This document shows, one piece after another, positions 49,142 to 59,295 of a DNA stretch of 64,000 bases. The stretch is taken from assembly GCF_014171575.1 (NCBI RefSeq), contig NZ_CP050453.1:3100001-3164000 (forward strand). The letters run 5' to 3'. The stretch is from Microbacterium sp. Se63.02b. Its GTDB lineage: Bacteria > Actinomycetota > Actinomycetes > Actinomycetales > Microbacteriaceae. The notes under the pieces are model-generated. The model saw nothing but the letters and a program-made list of their open reading frames with translations, had not been told where the DNA came from and did not search any database. How positions within the stretch are numbered: the first letter of the stretch is position 1; the number at the start of each line of letters is the position of its first letter. The position numbers and the translations under genes are program-made.

Positions 49142-50239
49142 ATGACGACCACCATCATCCGGAATGCGCGTGCATTCTCGCTCCCGAAGCTGCTCCTCGA
49201 GGGCAGGGCGTTTCTGGCGCTGCTTCTCGTCATCGTGGTGTTCTCCTCGCTGACGCCGAACTATCTCACCGTCGCGAACCTGCTCACCATGGCCTCCCAT
49301 GTCGCCATCTACGCGATCCTCGGCCTCGGCATGCTCGTGGTCATCCTCAACGGCGGGATCGACCTGTCGGTCGGGTCGACGCTCGGCTTCTCTGCCGTGA
49401 TCGCGGGGTTCCTCCTCAGCGGCGTTCCGCTGACGTTGTTCGGAGTGGTCCTCTACCCGAGCGTCCCGGTCACCGTGTTCCTCGCGTGCGGAGTCGGCGC
49501 GCTCGCCGGTCTCGTCAACGGCATCCTCATCGCGCGGTTCAAGGTCGCACCCTTCGTCGCCACACTCGGAATGCTCTACGTGGTGCGCGGGCTCGCGCTC
49601 CTCATGACGAACGGCCTCACGATCAACGATCTCGGCGGAGATGCCGAGCGGGGTAACACCGGCTTCGACTGGCTGGGCTTCAACCGCATCCTCGGCATCC
49701 CGGTCGGCGTGGTGATCATGGCGGTCCTCGCCCTGGTGCTCGGTTTCGTCCTCGGACGCACCCGGTTCGGCCGCTGGCTGTATGCCTCGGGCGGCAACGA
49801 GCGGGCCGCAGAGCTCTCGGGCGTGCCGGTGCGAAGCGTGAAGGTGCGCGTGTACGTGATCTCCGGCGTGTGCGCTGCGATCGCCGGCTTGATCCTCGCC
49901 TCGACGCTCACCAGTGCGGGGCCGACCGCTGGGCAGTCGTACGAGCTCACGGCGATCGCCACGGTCGTCATCGGCGGCGCCGCGCTCACGGGCGGCCGCG
50001 GGACGGTTCGCGGAACCCTCCTCGGCGCTTTCGTGATCGGGTTCCTCTCGGACGGCCTCGTGATCGTCGGCGTCTCCGCGTACTGGCAGATGGTCTTCAT
50101 GGGCGCCGTGATCGTCGTCGCGGTGCTGTTGAACACGTTGCAGTACGGGCGGCGGCGCCGGACGAACAGCGTCTCGCCGCAACCGCCCGCTTCTCCGTCC
50201 GGTCAGGATTCCGCGACGCGATCCGTCTCGAACCCCTGA
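49142..50239 (+). CDS. Sugar/polyol ABC importer, permease (RbsC-like)
   Basis: This CUT2 permease of 365 residues has eight to ten hydrophobic segments. NGGIDLSVGSTLGFSAVIAG and the coupling loop GRTRFGRWLYASGGNERAAELSGVPV are hallmark sequences. One gene implies a homodimer. The last 20 residues are a Ser/Pro-rich soluble tail. It lies 21 bases after the ATPase gene and 56 before the binding-protein gene. Confidence 0.93.
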   Translation: MTTTIIRNARAFSLPKLLLEGRAFLALLLVIVVFSSLTPNYLTVANLLTMASHVAIYAILGLGMLVVILNGGIDLSVGSTLGFSAVIAGFLLSGVPLTLFGVVLYPSVPVTVFLACGVGALAGLVNGILIARFKVAPFVATLGMLYVVRGLALLMTNGLTINDLGGDAERGNTGFDWLGFNRILGIPVGVVIMAVLALVLGFVLGRTRFGRWLYASGGNERAAELSGVPVRSVKVRVYVISGVCAAIAGLILASTLTSAGPTAGQSYELTAIATVVIGGAALTGGRGTVRGTLLGAFVIGFLSDGLVIVGVSAYWQMVFMGAVIVVAVLLNTLQYGRRRRTNSVSPQPPASPSGQDSATRSVSNP

Positions 50240-50295
50240 TCGACCGAACCGGCATCCGCCTGCGCTGTCGGCCCCAACCAGAAAGGACACACCCC

Positions 50296-51279
50296 ATGAT
50301 GAGAAAGAAGGCTCTCGCCGCCCTGGCCGTGGCCGGAACGCTCGCGCTCGGCTTATCCGCGTGCACGTCCGACCAGAAGCAGGCCGGACCGGTATCCACT
50401 GACGGCAAGGGCGGCCTCATCACCGTCATCGTCAACGACCCGGCGAACCCGTATTGGAAAGCGGAGGGCGATGCCGCGGCCGCGAAAGCGAAAGACCTCG
50501 GGTACACCTCCGTGGTGGGCGCGCACAAGGGCGACACGAACACCGAGAACACCCTCATCGACACCGCGATCGCCAACAAGTCGGCCGCGATCATCCTCGA
50601 TCCCGCCAATGCAGACGGCTCCGTCGCGGCGGTGAAGAAGGCCGATGCGGCCGGAATCCCCGTCTTCCTCGTCAACGCCGAGATCAACCAGTCGGGGCTG
50701 GCGAAGGCTCAGCTCGTCTCCAACAACGCGCAGGGCGCCGCGCTGGGCGCGCAGGAGTGGACCACTCGCATGCAGCAGGCCGGCAAGTACATCGAGCTGC
50801 TCGGTGCGCCGTCCGACAACAACGCGCAGACCCGATCCAACGGCTTCGGGACGGTGTTGTCGCAGTACCCGGGCCTCGTGAAGGTGGGCTCAGACGTCGC
50901 CAACTGGGATCGGACGGAGGGTCGGAACAAGACGCAAGCGCTGATGCAGGCGAACCCCGATATCAAGGGCATCATCTCCGGCAACGACGAGATGGCGCTC
51001 GGCGCGATCGCAGCACTGAAGGAGGCCGGCCGCGAAAAGGGTGTCGTGGTGGGCGGTTTCGACGGCAGCCCAGACGCCGTCGACGCTGTCGAGTCGGGCG
51101 AACTCGCCTACACGGTGCTGCAGCCTGTCACCGTTTTCGCCGCGAAAGCCGTCGAGCTCGCCGACGACTTCCTGAAGACCGGGAAGGCCCCGAAGACAGA
51201 GAAGCAGTCGTTCGACTGCATCCTCATCACCAGCGACAACGTCGACAAGATGACCGGGCCGTTCACCTACACGGAGTGA
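50296..51279 (+). CDS. Sugar/polyol ABC importer, substrate-binding lipoprotein
   Basis: This extracellular lipoprotein of 327 residues has lipobox LSAC (Cys23). It is a pulsatile-type (ribose/galactose-binding-like) fold: ITVIVNDPANPYWKAEGDAA, IILDPANADGS, GIISGNDEMALGAIAAL and VGGFDGSPDAVDAV. Relatives bind D-threitol, erythritol, ribose or xylitol; the surrounding enzymes favour a four-carbon polyol. GAAAGGA precedes the ATG. A strong hairpin lies just after its stop and may keep its mRNA level above that of the enzyme genes. Confidence 0.92.
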   Translation: MMRKKALAALAVAGTLALGLSACTSDQKQAGPVSTDGKGGLITVIVNDPANPYWKAEGDAAAAKAKDLGYTSVVGAHKGDTNTENTLIDTAIANKSAAIILDPANADGSVAAVKKADAAGIPVFLVNAEINQSGLAKAQLVSNNAQGAALGAQEWTTRMQQAGKYIELLGAPSDNNAQTRSNGFGTVLSQYPGLVKVGSDVANWDRTEGRNKTQALMQANPDIKGIISGNDEMALGAIAALKEAGREKGVVVGGFDGSPDAVDAVESGELAYTVLQPVTVFAAKAVELADDFLKTGKAPKTEKQSFDCILITSDNVDKMTGPFTYTE

Positions 51280-51297
51280 GACAGTCCGTTCGATCGC

Positions 51298-51332
51298 GGA
51301 TGCGGGACGGAGTCACACTCCGCCCCGCATCC
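51298..51332 (+). promoter_or_regulatory. Intercistronic hairpin between binding-protein and kinase genes
   Basis: Arms 51298-51313 and 51317-51332 pair at 15 of 16 positions with a 3-base loop. No U-tract follows; instead the kinase ribosome site GGAAGGAAGG starts immediately after. It may stabilise the upstream mRNA or attenuate the downstream genes. Confidence 0.7.
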
Positions 51333-51346
51333 GGAAGGAAGGCAAG

Positions 51347-53095
51347 ATGAGCTACATCGTCAACGACCCGACCGACTTCGCGGAGGAATCGGCAATCGGG
51401 TTCTTCGCCGCACATCGTGACCGCGTGCGAGCGGTCGAGGGCGGCGCCGTGCGCCGCTCGGGCACACCTCAGGATCAGGTCGCCGTGGTCATCGGCGGCG
51501 GATCAGGCCACTACCCGGCATTCGCCGGACTCGTCGGACCAGGTCTCGCACACGGCGCCGCGATGGGCAACGTCTTCGCGTCGCCGAGTGCACCGCAGGT
51601 CCGCTCCGTCGCGGCCGCTGCGCACGCAGGGGCGGGAGTGCTGCTCTGCTACGGCAACTACGCGGGCGATGTGCTCAACTTCGACCAGGCCCAAGAGGAG
51701 CTGCGCGCGCAGGGCATCCCCTGCCGCTCCGTCGTCGTCACGGACGACGTGTGCAGCGCCCCACCGGCAGAACGGGGACGACGCCGCGGCATCGCCGGCG
51801 ATCTGGTGGTGTTCCGGGCGGCGGCCTGGGCCGCTGAACAGGGGCGTGATCTCGATGCCGTGGCGGAGTTGGCGGCGCGCGCGAACGACCGCACTCGTTC
51901 CTTCGGGGTCGCATTCAGCGGATGCCGTCTCCCGGGTGCGAGCAAACCCCTCTTCACCGTGCCGGATGGGTGGATGGCGATCGGCATGGGCATCCACGGC
52001 GAGCCCGGAATCGACGTGCGGCCACTCCCCACGGCGCGAGAACTCGCTGAACTCCTCGTGGCCGGCTTGCTCGATGAACGACCGGAGGGCATCGAGGAGG
52101 TCCACGACCAACGGGTGGCGCTGGTGCTGAACGGACTCGGCGCCGTCAAGGCGGAGGAGCTGTTCGTCGTGTACGCCGACGTCGTCCGACTGCTCGAGGG
52201 CAGCGGCATCCGGATCATCGACCCCGAGATCGGCGAGTACGCGACCAGCTTCGAGATGGCAGGCCTGTCCCTCACCCTCGCCTGGCTCGACGAGGAGTTG
52301 GAGGAGGCGTGGCGTTCCCCCGCATCCACACCCGCGTATCGCAAGGAGTCGCTGCCCGCATCCACGGACGTCGACGACGAGACCCCACGCGGAGGTGCCG
52401 CCGGCGCTTCCGAGGAGATCCCACCCGCGACGGCGAGGTCACGACGCGCAGCGGTGCTCCTGCAGGAAGCCCTCCACGCGATCCGGTGTCGCATCGACGC
52501 CGAGGCGGACGCCCTCGGACGCCTCGACGCGGTCGCCGGCGACGGTGACCACGGAATCGGGATGCAGCGAGGTTCTCGCGCCGCCGATGAGGCCGCGACA
52601 CTCGCTCTCGATCGCGGAGCGGGCGCGGGTACGCTCCTCGCTCGCGCAGGCGATGCGTGGGCGCTCCGCGGCGGAGGCACATCAGGAGCGTTGTGGGGTG
52701 CGGGGATGCGGGCAGCGGGCGAGTCGCTCGGCGACGACGCCCTCCCCGATGCCGCGAGGCTGGCCGACGCCCTCGACGCTGCGCGCGCCGTCGTTCAGGA
52801 GCGTGGGCACGCTGTGCTCGGAGACAAGACCCTCGTCGACGCACTGGTGCCGTTCGTGACCACCCTGCGCGCGGGCGCCGCCGCCGGTCGAGGCGTCGCC
52901 CGCTGCTGGACCGAGGCGGTGCAGGCTGCCGAGACCGCCGCTCAGGGCACCGCGAATCTGCAGCCGCGCCGCGGCCGTGCGAGGCCGCACGCGCAGAAGA
53001 GCGTGGGGTCGCCCGACCCCGGAGCGATCTCGTTCGCTCACGCGATGGCCGCGGTGTCGGCCGTCATCGACAAGAAGAAGGGACGAACATCATGA
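51347..53095 (+). CDS. Dihydroxyacetone-kinase-family kinase (DhaK-DhaL fusion), L-erythrulose-kinase-like
   Basis: This ATP-dependent kinase of 582 residues has an N-terminal DhaK domain with [15 protein letters not shown] and the substrate-binding His in MGIHGEPG, and a C-terminal DhaL domain (from about residue 370) with the ATP/Mg motifs [16 protein letters not shown] and [12 protein letters not shown]. The two-domain ATP-dependent form includes LerK and DerK of M. smegmatis, which phosphorylate L- or D-erythrulose. Next to TIM- and RpiB-like isomerases, L-erythrulose is the best substrate guess. Its stop overlaps the next ATG (ATGA). Confidence 0.87.
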   Translation: MSYIVNDPTDFAEESAIGFFAAHRDRVRAVEGGAVRRSGTPQDQVAVVIGGGSGHYPAFAGLVGPGLAHGAAMGNVFASPSAPQVRSVAAAAHAGAGVLLCYGNYAGDVLNFDQAQEELRAQGIPCRSVVVTDDVCSAPPAERGRRRGIAGDLVVFRAAAWAAEQGRDLDAVAELAARANDRTRSFGVAFSGCRLPGASKPLFTVPDGWMAIGMGIHGEPGIDVRPLPTARELAELLVAGLLDERPEGIEEVHDQRVALVLNGLGAVKAEELFVVYADVVRLLEGSGIRIIDPEIGEYATSFEMAGLSLTLAWLDEELEEAWRSPASTPAYRKESLPASTDVDDETPRGGAAGASEEIPPATARSRRAAVLLQEALHAIRCRIDAEADALGRLDAVAGDGDHGIGMQRGSRAADEAATLALDRGAGAGTLLARAGDAWALRGGGTSGALWGAGMRAAGESLGDDALPDAARLADALDAARAVVQERGHAVLGDKTLVDALVPFVTTLRAGAAAGRGVARCWTEAVQAAETAAQGTANLQPRRGRARPHAQKSVGSPDPGAISFAHAMAAVSAVIDKKKGRTS

Positions 53096-53562
53096 CCGCA
53101 TGGCGCGTGGTGATCGGCAGTGACGATGCGGGGTTCACCTACAAGGAGGCGTTGAAGGCCGACCTGGAGCGTGACCCCCGAGTGGCCCAGGTCATCGATG
53201 TCGGCGTGGACGCCGACGGGCACACGCCGTACCCTCAGGTGGCGATCGCCGCGGCGGAGTACGTGCGAGCAGGCGACGCGGACCGTGCCGTGCTGGTGTG
53301 CGGAACAGGACTCGGAGTCGCGATCGCGGCGAACAAGGTGCCGGGCATCCGCGCCGTCACCGCCCACGACAGCTTCAGCGTCGAACGCAGTGTGCTCAGC
53401 AACAACGCCCAGGTGCTCACCGTCGGACAGCGGGTCATCGGCCTGGAGCTCGCCCGTCGGCTCACGAGGGAATGGCTGGGATACGTGTTCGACGACTCCT
53501 CGCCGTCCGCGGCGAAGGTCGCGATCCTCGATGACTACGAGCAGTCAGGACGCTGTGACTGA
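53092..53562 (+). CDS. RpiB-family isomerase, D-erythrulose-4-phosphate-isomerase-like
   Basis: This RpiB-fold protein of 156 residues has [16 protein letters not shown], the active-site region [21 protein letters not shown] with a catalytic Cys, and the conserved [15 protein letters not shown]. Within this operon it probably converts D-erythrulose 4-phosphate to D-erythrose 4-phosphate, as DerI does in M. smegmatis and EryI in Brucella, rather than acting on ribose 5-phosphate. It overlaps both neighbours. Confidence 0.85.
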   Translation: MTAWRVVIGSDDAGFTYKEALKADLERDPRVAQVIDVGVDADGHTPYPQVAIAAAEYVRAGDADRAVLVCGTGLGVAIAANKVPGIRAVTAHDSFSVERSVLSNNAQVLTVGQRVIGLELARRLTREWLGYVFDDSSPSAAKVAILDDYEQSGRCD

Positions 53563-54357
53563 CGACGGGCTCTTCGCTCCTCCCGTGCTCCTCGGGGTGA
53601 ACCTCAAGCTGTACATGGACACGGCCGAGAGCAGGGAGTGGCTCCGCGCCGTGGCGCAGATCTCCCGCGACACCCCCGCACTCCGCAGTGGGCGGGTCGG
53701 ACTGTTCGTGCTCCCCTCGCTCCCCTCGCTTGCGGTCGCGGTGGATGCCCTGAGCGGGACCGCCGTCGAGGTCGGCGCGCAGGACCTGCACTGGACGGAT
53801 CACGGCGCCGTCACAGGAGGAGTCAGCGGTGCCGATCTCGCCGATGCGGGCTGCCGTGTCGTCGCGGTCGGGCACGCGGAGCGGACCAGTGTGTTCGGAG
53901 AGGACGACACGATCGCTGCCCGCAAGGTGTCCGCGGCGGTGCGCAACCACCTCATCCCCTGATCTGCATCGGCGAGCTTGCGCGGGGCACACCGCACGAC
54001 GCGGCGGCAGCATGTACACGACAACTCCGCAGCCGTCTGGCCACCCTCGCCGAAGATGAAGGGGCAGAGATCCTCGTCGCCTACGAACCCGTCTGGGCGA
54101 TCGGACGTGCAGACGCTGCCGACGCCGCGCACGTGGCCGTCGTCCTCGGCGCGCTGCGCGAGATGCTGACGGCCGAGGCCAGAGTCCACCGTTTCCGATT
54201 GCTCTACGGAGGAAGCGCGAAACCGGGCACCCTCACCGAACTCGGAACCATCGTCGACGGACTCTTCCTCGGACGTTTCGCCCACGACCCCGCCGCGCTC
54301 GCGCGGATCGTCGACGAAGCTGCGGCGTGCACACCGCGCGGAGGCCGGAGATCGTGA
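53531..54357 (+). CDS. TIM-family isomerase, L-erythrulose-1-phosphate-isomerase-like (one frame break)
   Basis: This triose-phosphate-isomerase-like barrel is about 275 residues. Active-site motifs are present: Asn-Leu-Lys (VNLKLYMD), the catalytic His in VGHAERT and Glu in [10 protein letters not shown], and the phosphate loop [10 protein letters not shown]. It is divergent from housekeeping TpiA and fits LerI/EryH, which turn L-erythrulose 1-phosphate into D-erythrulose 4-phosphate. One base appears lost at CCCC 53956-53959, joining RNHLIP to LICIGE. The start is uncertain: ATG here overlaps the previous gene by 32 bases; a GTG at 53555 is possible. Confidence 0.82.
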
Positions 54358-55190
54358 CCCCGGTCGAGCACCTCGAGCTGCCGCTCCTGCACGGCACGCG
54401 CGCCCGCGTGAGTCGTCGGAGCGCGCGACAGGGAGCGATCGCCGACGCCGTCGTGACCGCCGGGACGATCCGGATAGATGAACTCGCGGCACGATTCGAC
54501 ATCAGCACGATGACGGCGCATCGTGATCTGGATGAACTCGAACGACGGGGGTTGCTGCGCAAGTCCCGCGGGATCGCGACGGTGACGTCGACTGCCCTCG
54601 TCGAGTCGAGCGATCTCTATCGAGCCGGACGAGAGCTCGCGGAGAAGGAGGCCATCGCGATGTCGGCCCTCGAGTTCATCCATCCCGGCCAGGCGATCTT
54701 CCTCGACGATTCGACCACTTCCCTGCATCTGGTGCCCCATCTGGCGGCGAAGCGGCCGCTCACCGTCATCACCAACTCCCTCACGATCATGAATGCCCTC
54801 CGCTCAGCCGGAGGGATCACGGTGATCGGCCTCGGCGGGGAGTTCCACAACTGGTGCAGCGCGTACATGGGACGAGCGACCACCGACGCGATCGCCGCTC
54901 ACCGCGCCGACACCGTGGTGATGTCGACCTCGGCGATCATCGACGACATCGCCTTCCATCAGACGCCGAAGACCATCGACGTCAAGCGCGCCATGTTCGA
55001 CGCCGCCCTGACGCGGATCCTCCTCGCCGACCACACGAAGTTCGAGAAGCGGGCCCTGCACGCGATGCTCCCGCTTGCAGCATTCGATGCCGTCATCGTC
55101 GACGAGGGGACCGACCGGCGCCACATCGGTCATCTCCGAGAGGCGGGAACACGGGTGATCGTGGCACATCAGCGCTCCCCCCTCCGCTGA
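54354..55190 (+). CDS. DeoR-family repressor of the C4-polyol operon
   Basis: The regulator has 278 residues. The N-terminal helix-turn-helix IRIDELAARFDISTMTAHRDLDELERRGLL is typical of DeoR, and the C-terminal sugar-phosphate-sensing domain has FLDDSTTSLHLV, TVITNSLTIMNAL, GGEFHNWCSAYMG and LLADHTKFEKRAL. GTG start overlaps the preceding stop (GTGA). Such proteins sense a phosphorylated intermediate, here perhaps an erythrulose phosphate, and the TGACATGT-A-ACATGTCA site at the operon promoter is the likely target. Confidence 0.9.
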   Translation: MTPVEHLELPLLHGTRARVSRRSARQGAIADAVVTAGTIRIDELAARFDISTMTAHRDLDELERRGLLRKSRGIATVTSTALVESSDLYRAGRELAEKEAIAMSALEFIHPGQAIFLDDSTTSLHLVPHLAAKRPLTVITNSLTIMNALRSAGGITVIGLGGEFHNWCSAYMGRATTDAIAAHRADTVVMSTSAIIDDIAFHQTPKTIDVKRAMFDAALTRILLADHTKFEKRALHAMLPLAAFDAVIVDEGTDRRHIGHLREAGTRVIVAHQRSPLR

Positions 55191-55243
55191 GGGGAACGTG
55201 CGATCGCGCGAGGACTCAGGCCGCTCTCGCCGGCACGGTTCGT

Positions 55244-56041
55244 TCAGCCGCGGGTGCGTCCGCGAACCGCCTTGATCGCCATCTGGACGGCGATGACCAC
55301 GAGGTATGCCGCGAACAGCATGTTGCCGAGCGTGGGGTCGACGATCGTCGCGAGCCAGGCGCCGAGGGCGGTCGTGGTGCAGGCGGAGACCCCGATGAGC
55401 AGGGCGGCGAGCAGATCGACGTTGCGGTTGCGGAGGTTCCCGACGGTGCCGGAGATCGCCGTGGGGATCATCATGAGCAGCGAGGTGCCCTTGGCGACCA
55501 GGTCGCTCGTGCCGAAGGCCAGCATCAGCACCGGGACGACGATCACACCGCCGCCGACGCCGATGAGGCCGGCGAGGATGCCGGTGCCGACGCCGACGGC
55601 GACGAGCGCGACACCCGTGAACCAGGTGAGTTCGAAGGCGGCATCGCGCGAGGGGATCACCAGGAACAGACTGACGATCACCACGAGGAGGAAGCCGACG
55701 AAGCCCCAGCGGAGAGCGGTCTGCGAGATGCGCGGCAGCAGTCGCGTCCCGATCTGCGCGCCGACCACGGCCCCGGCTGCCAGGATGATCGCCGGGATCC
55801 AGGCCACCGAACCGGTCGTGGCGTAGGAGATCACCCCGACGCTCGCGGTCGGCACGATCGCGGCGAGCGAGGTTCCGGCCGCCAGCCGCTGGTCGAAGTG
55901 GAGCAGGAGCACCAGCAGGGGGACGATGACCGTGCCGCCGCCGACGCCGAACAGCCCGGACAGGAGGCCCGCGAGGAGGCCGATCCCGATGAATGCCGTG
56001 TAGGCGCGAGGCCCTCGTGCGGGGGCCTGTACGTCGCTCAC
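55244..56041 (-). CDS. TauE/SafE-family (TSUP) membrane transporter
   Basis: This inner-membrane protein of 265 residues has about eight hydrophobic segments and two related halves, each with a GGG motif (SGLFGVGGGTVIVPLLVLLL and AGLIGVGGGVIVVPVLML), the hallmark of the TSUP family. These transporters move sulfite, sulfonates or small organic anions. It lies 37 bases after tctA in the same direction, so it may belong to the tricarboxylate-transporter operon; a carboxylate substrate is possible. Confidence 0.87.
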   Translation of the reverse strand: MSDVQAPARGPRAYTAFIGIGLLAGLLSGLFGVGGGTVIVPLLVLLLHFDQRLAAGTSLAAIVPTASVGVISYATTGSVAWIPAIILAAGAVVGAQIGTRLLPRISQTALRWGFVGFLLVVIVSLFLVIPSRDAAFELTWFTGVALVAVGVGTGILAGLIGVGGGVIVVPVLMLAFGTSDLVAKGTSLLMMIPTAISGTVGNLRNRNVDLLAALLIGVSACTTTALGAWLATIVDPTLGNMLFAAYLVVIAVQMAIKAVRGRTRG

Positions 56042-56078
56042 CGGATCAGCCTACTCGCGGCCTCCTCCCCGCTCGAAC

Positions 56079-57625
56079 TCACACCTCGGAGTCGGCCTTG
56101 ATCGGTACGGCGATCGACTCGGTCAGAGCCTGCTCGTACCGACGCTGCCGGCGCCGCAGCCACAGCCCGCCGACGATCAGGAGCGCGAGCACCCCGTAGG
56201 CGATCGCCGCGAACGGCTGCATGACCAGAGTGCTGAGGTCTCCTTGGCTGAGCTGCAGCGCCTTGCGCAGCTGCTCCTCCGCCATCGGCCCGAGGATCAT
56301 CCCGACCACCAGAGGCGCGACCGGGTAGCCGTACCTCCGCATGAAGTAACCGAGGATGCCGACGACCAGCAGGATCACGATGTCGGACGGCGAGCTGTGC
56401 AGCGCATATGCGCCGAAGGCGGCGAACAGCAGGATGCCCGCATAGAGATACGGACGGGGGATCTGCAACAGCTTCACCCACATGCCCACGAGCGGCAGGT
56501 TCAACACGATCAGGATGACGTTGCCGATGTACAGGCTCGCGATCAGCGCCCACACGAGATTCGACTGGCTCTCGAACAGCAGCGGTCCCGGCTGGATGCC
56601 GTACGACTGGAACGCCGTGAGGATGATCGCCGCGGTCGCGGTGGTCGGCAGCCCGAGCGTGAGCAGCGGGACGAGCACGCCCGCCGCCGCCGCGTTGTTG
56701 GCGGATTCCGGGCCGGCCACGCCCTCGATCGCTCCACGTCCGAACTCGTCACGGTGCTTCGACAGCTTGCGCTCGGTCGCATACGACAGGAACGTGGCGA
56801 CATCGGCTCCCCCAGCCGGGATCGTGCCGATCGGGAAGCCGATCGCCGTGCCGCGCAGCCACGGCTTCCACGACCTCCGCCAGTCGGCCTTCGTCATCCA
56901 GGACCGCCATCCACGTGTGACGGGGATCACGTCGACGCCGCCGTGCCGCAGCCGCGCGGCGATGTAGAACGTCTCACCCACCGCGAACAGGCCGACCGCG
57001 ACGAGGACGATGTCGACGCCGTCCGACAACGCGGGGAGCCCGAGCGTGTACCGCTGCTGGCCCGAGAGCCAGTCGGTGCCGACGAGCCCGAGGAACAGGC
57101 CGACGCCGAGGGAGAGCATGCCTCGTGAGATCGAGCTGCCGATGAGGGCGCCGACCGTGATGAAGGCGATGACGATGAGGGCGACGTAGTCTGCGGGTCC
57201 GAGGTTCACCGCGAACTGCGCGAGCAGCGGGGCCAGCAGCGTCAGCCCCAACGTCGCCAGGGTGCCGGCGATGAAGGAACCGATGGCCGCGGTGGCGAGC
57301 GCGGCGGCTCCGCGCCCGAGCCTGGCCATCTTGTTGCCCTCGATCGCCGTGACGATCGAGGCCGACTCTCCGGGGTGTTGAGGAGGATGCTCGTCGTCGA
57401 ACCGCCGTACATACCGCCGTAGTAGATGCCCGCGAAGGTGATGAGCGCCGCGGCGGGATCGAGCGTGTACGTCAGCGGAAGCAGCAGCGCGACCGTCATG
57501 GCCGGTCCGATGCCCGGCAGCACTCCGACCGCCGTGCCGACGAAGACGCCGAGGAACGCGAACGCGAGGTATTGCGGCTGCAGTGCCGTCGCGAAGCCCT
57601 CCAGGAGCAGGGTCCAGCTGTCCAT
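56079..57625 (-). CDS. Tripartite tricarboxylate transporter, large membrane subunit TctA (one frame break)
   Basis: This permease of about 515 residues has the TctA marks: [47 protein letters not shown] and, in the second half, [23 protein letters not shown]. It has roughly twelve hydrophobic segments. One base appears lost at GGGG 57372-57375, in the middle of the conserved NTPGES motif. It overlaps tctB by one base and completes the TctCBA system for citrate or other carboxylates. Confidence 0.92.
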
Positions 57626-58194
57626 CAGAACATCCTTCCGAGCCAGCCGAGAGCAGGACCCCACGGCAGCGACAAGCCGAGCAGCCCGCCGAACACGACC
57701 TGGATCACGAGGGCCACGGCGATACCGATCATGAAGGCCATCCACCAGCGCTTGGCGGCGAGCGACCAGGCGACGCCGCCGAACAGCAGAGCGGCCGCGG
57801 GCGCCCACCCCAGCGGCTCGATCAGGAGCAGGTGAGCGACGACGAGCCCTGCCAGCTTGGCGAGTGTGACCCAGTCGGTGGGAAGGGTCTCGTCGATGTC
57901 CTCCGCCTCCTCCGCGCCGCCGCGTTCACCGCGCAGGACACCGACCAGCACCGCGACGGCGGAGGCGAGCAGGATGACCGAGACGAAGATCGGGAACACG
58001 GTCGGGCCGGCCTTCATGCCGACCGGGACATGGATCAGGAAGATGCCGACGACGGCGAAGACGCCGAGCGCGACCATGATGGCGGCGAACACCAGTTCGC
58101 CGACGGGGACGGAGGACGCTGATCGTGCGGGTCGGCCGTCCAGGCCGACCCGCACCCCCTGCTCCTCGGTCCCCGGTGAGGTGGGGACCGTCAT
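57625..58194 (-). CDS. Tripartite tricarboxylate transporter, small membrane subunit TctB
   Basis: This protein of 189 residues has four hydrophobic segments and an acidic central loop ([11 protein letters not shown]). [21 protein letters not shown] is the recurrent TctB start, after about 35 polar N-terminal residues. It lies directly after tctC and its stop overlaps the tctA ATG (TGATG), so stoichiometric translation is likely. Confidence 0.9.
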   Translation of the reverse strand: MTVPTSPGTEEQGVRVGLDGRPARSASSVPVGELVFAAIMVALGVFAVVGIFLIHVPVGMKAGPTVFPIFVSVILLASAVAVLVGVLRGERGGAEEAEDIDETLPTDWVTLAKLAGLVVAHLLLIEPLGWAPAAALLFGGVAWSLAAKRWWMAFMIGIAVALVIQVVFGGLLGLSLPWGPALGWLGRMF

Positions 58195-58195
58195 G

Positions 58196-59215
58196 TCACT
58201 GCACCAGCCCGATGTTCTTCAGCGTCGCGGTGACCTCGTCGATGTTCCCCGTGAGGAATCCGTCGAATTCCTCACCCACGAGGAACGCGTCGGTCCACCC
58301 CTTCGTCTCGAGCTGCTCGGTCCACGCCTCCGAGTCGTGCAGCTCGGTGATCACGCGCACCAGTTCCGCCTTCTCCCCGTCGGAGATGCCGCCAGGGGCG
58401 ATGACACCGCGCCAGTTCGTGAGGACGACGTCGTAGCCCTCCTCGGTGATGGTCGGGACGTCGGGCAGCTGCGGCACCTGCTCCTCGCTCGATACGGCCA
58501 GCGCCCGGAGCGCACCGCTCTCGATGTGCTGCGCGAACTCTCCGACACCCGAGATGCCCGCCGCGACCTTGCCGCCGATGAGCAGCGGCACGGCTTCACC
58601 ACCGCCGGAGTTCGGGGTGTAGTTCAGCTTCTCCGCGATCTCCGCCCCGTCGAGGCCCGCCTCCTCGAGCATGAGCCCGGCGAGGATGTGATCTGCGCCG
58701 CCCGCGGAGCCCCCGGTGATCGTGACCGCCTGACCGTTGTCGGCGATGTCCTCGACGAGGTCTTCGAGCGTGTCGTACTCCGAATCGGCAGGGACGACCA
58801 CCACGAGCGGCTCGTCCGTGAGCCGGGCGATGGGCGTGGTGTCCTCGATCCGCACGGCGGAGGCGTTGGTCTCCACCGCACCCACCATGACGAGTCCCAT
58901 GACCATGAGAGTGGCCGGGTCGTTCTCGTTCGCGAGCTGTGCCAGCCCCACGGTGCCGCCCGCGCCGCCCACGTTCGTGACGGGAGCCGAGTTCACCACT
59001 TCGTCCTCGGTGAGCACCTGGGAGAGTGCTCGGCCGGTCTGATCCCATCCGCCACCCGGATCGGCGGGGACGACGATCGACACATCCGTGACGGTCGCGG
59101 TCTCGGCCTCGTCCCCACCACCGTCCGTTGCTGCGCCGCCCCCGGCGCACGAGGTGAGGGTGAGTGCGGCCACCGCCGCCAGGGCGGTCAGGGCTCCGAT
59201 GCGTGCGTTCTTCAT
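58196..59215 (-). CDS. Tripartite tricarboxylate transporter, substrate-binding lipoprotein TctC
   Basis: This extracellular lipoprotein of 339 residues has lipobox LTSC (Cys23). The Bug/TctC fold is shown by VPADPGGGWDQTGRAL, the GGAGGT loop, DEPLVVVVPADSEY and NWRGVIAPGGI, where a loop-Asp usually contacts the carboxylate. It captures citrate or a related di- or tricarboxylate. It is first of the operon; two ATTGGTCGC direct repeats lie between it and the divergent regulator. Confidence 0.92.
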   Translation of the reverse strand: MKNARIGALTALAAVAALTLTSCAGGGAATDGGGDEAETATVTDVSIVVPADPGGGWDQTGRALSQVLTEDEVVNSAPVTNVGGAGGTVGLAQLANENDPATLMVMGLVMVGAVETNASAVRIEDTTPIARLTDEPLVVVVPADSEYDTLEDLVEDIADNGQAVTITGGSAGGADHILAGLMLEEAGLDGAEIAEKLNYTPNSGGGEAVPLLIGGKVAAGISGVGEFAQHIESGALRALAVSSEEQVPQLPDVPTITEEGYDVVLTNWRGVIAPGGISDGEKAELVRVITELHDSEAWTEQLETKGWTDAFLVGEEFDGFLTGNIDEVTATLKNIGLVQ

Positions 59216-59295
59216 GTGCGCTCCTCCTTGAGCGTTCGTGAATGCTGTGGATCAACAGTGGAAGGCGGTGACGTCGCGCTCAAGCTTCGGAAACC

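Noticed and set aside
53092..54357. Housekeeping ribose-5-phosphate isomerase B and triose-phosphate isomerase
   Set aside because: They are divergent, overlap each other and lie in a sugar-specific operon with kinase and transporter; glycolytic tpiA normally sits with gap and pgk.
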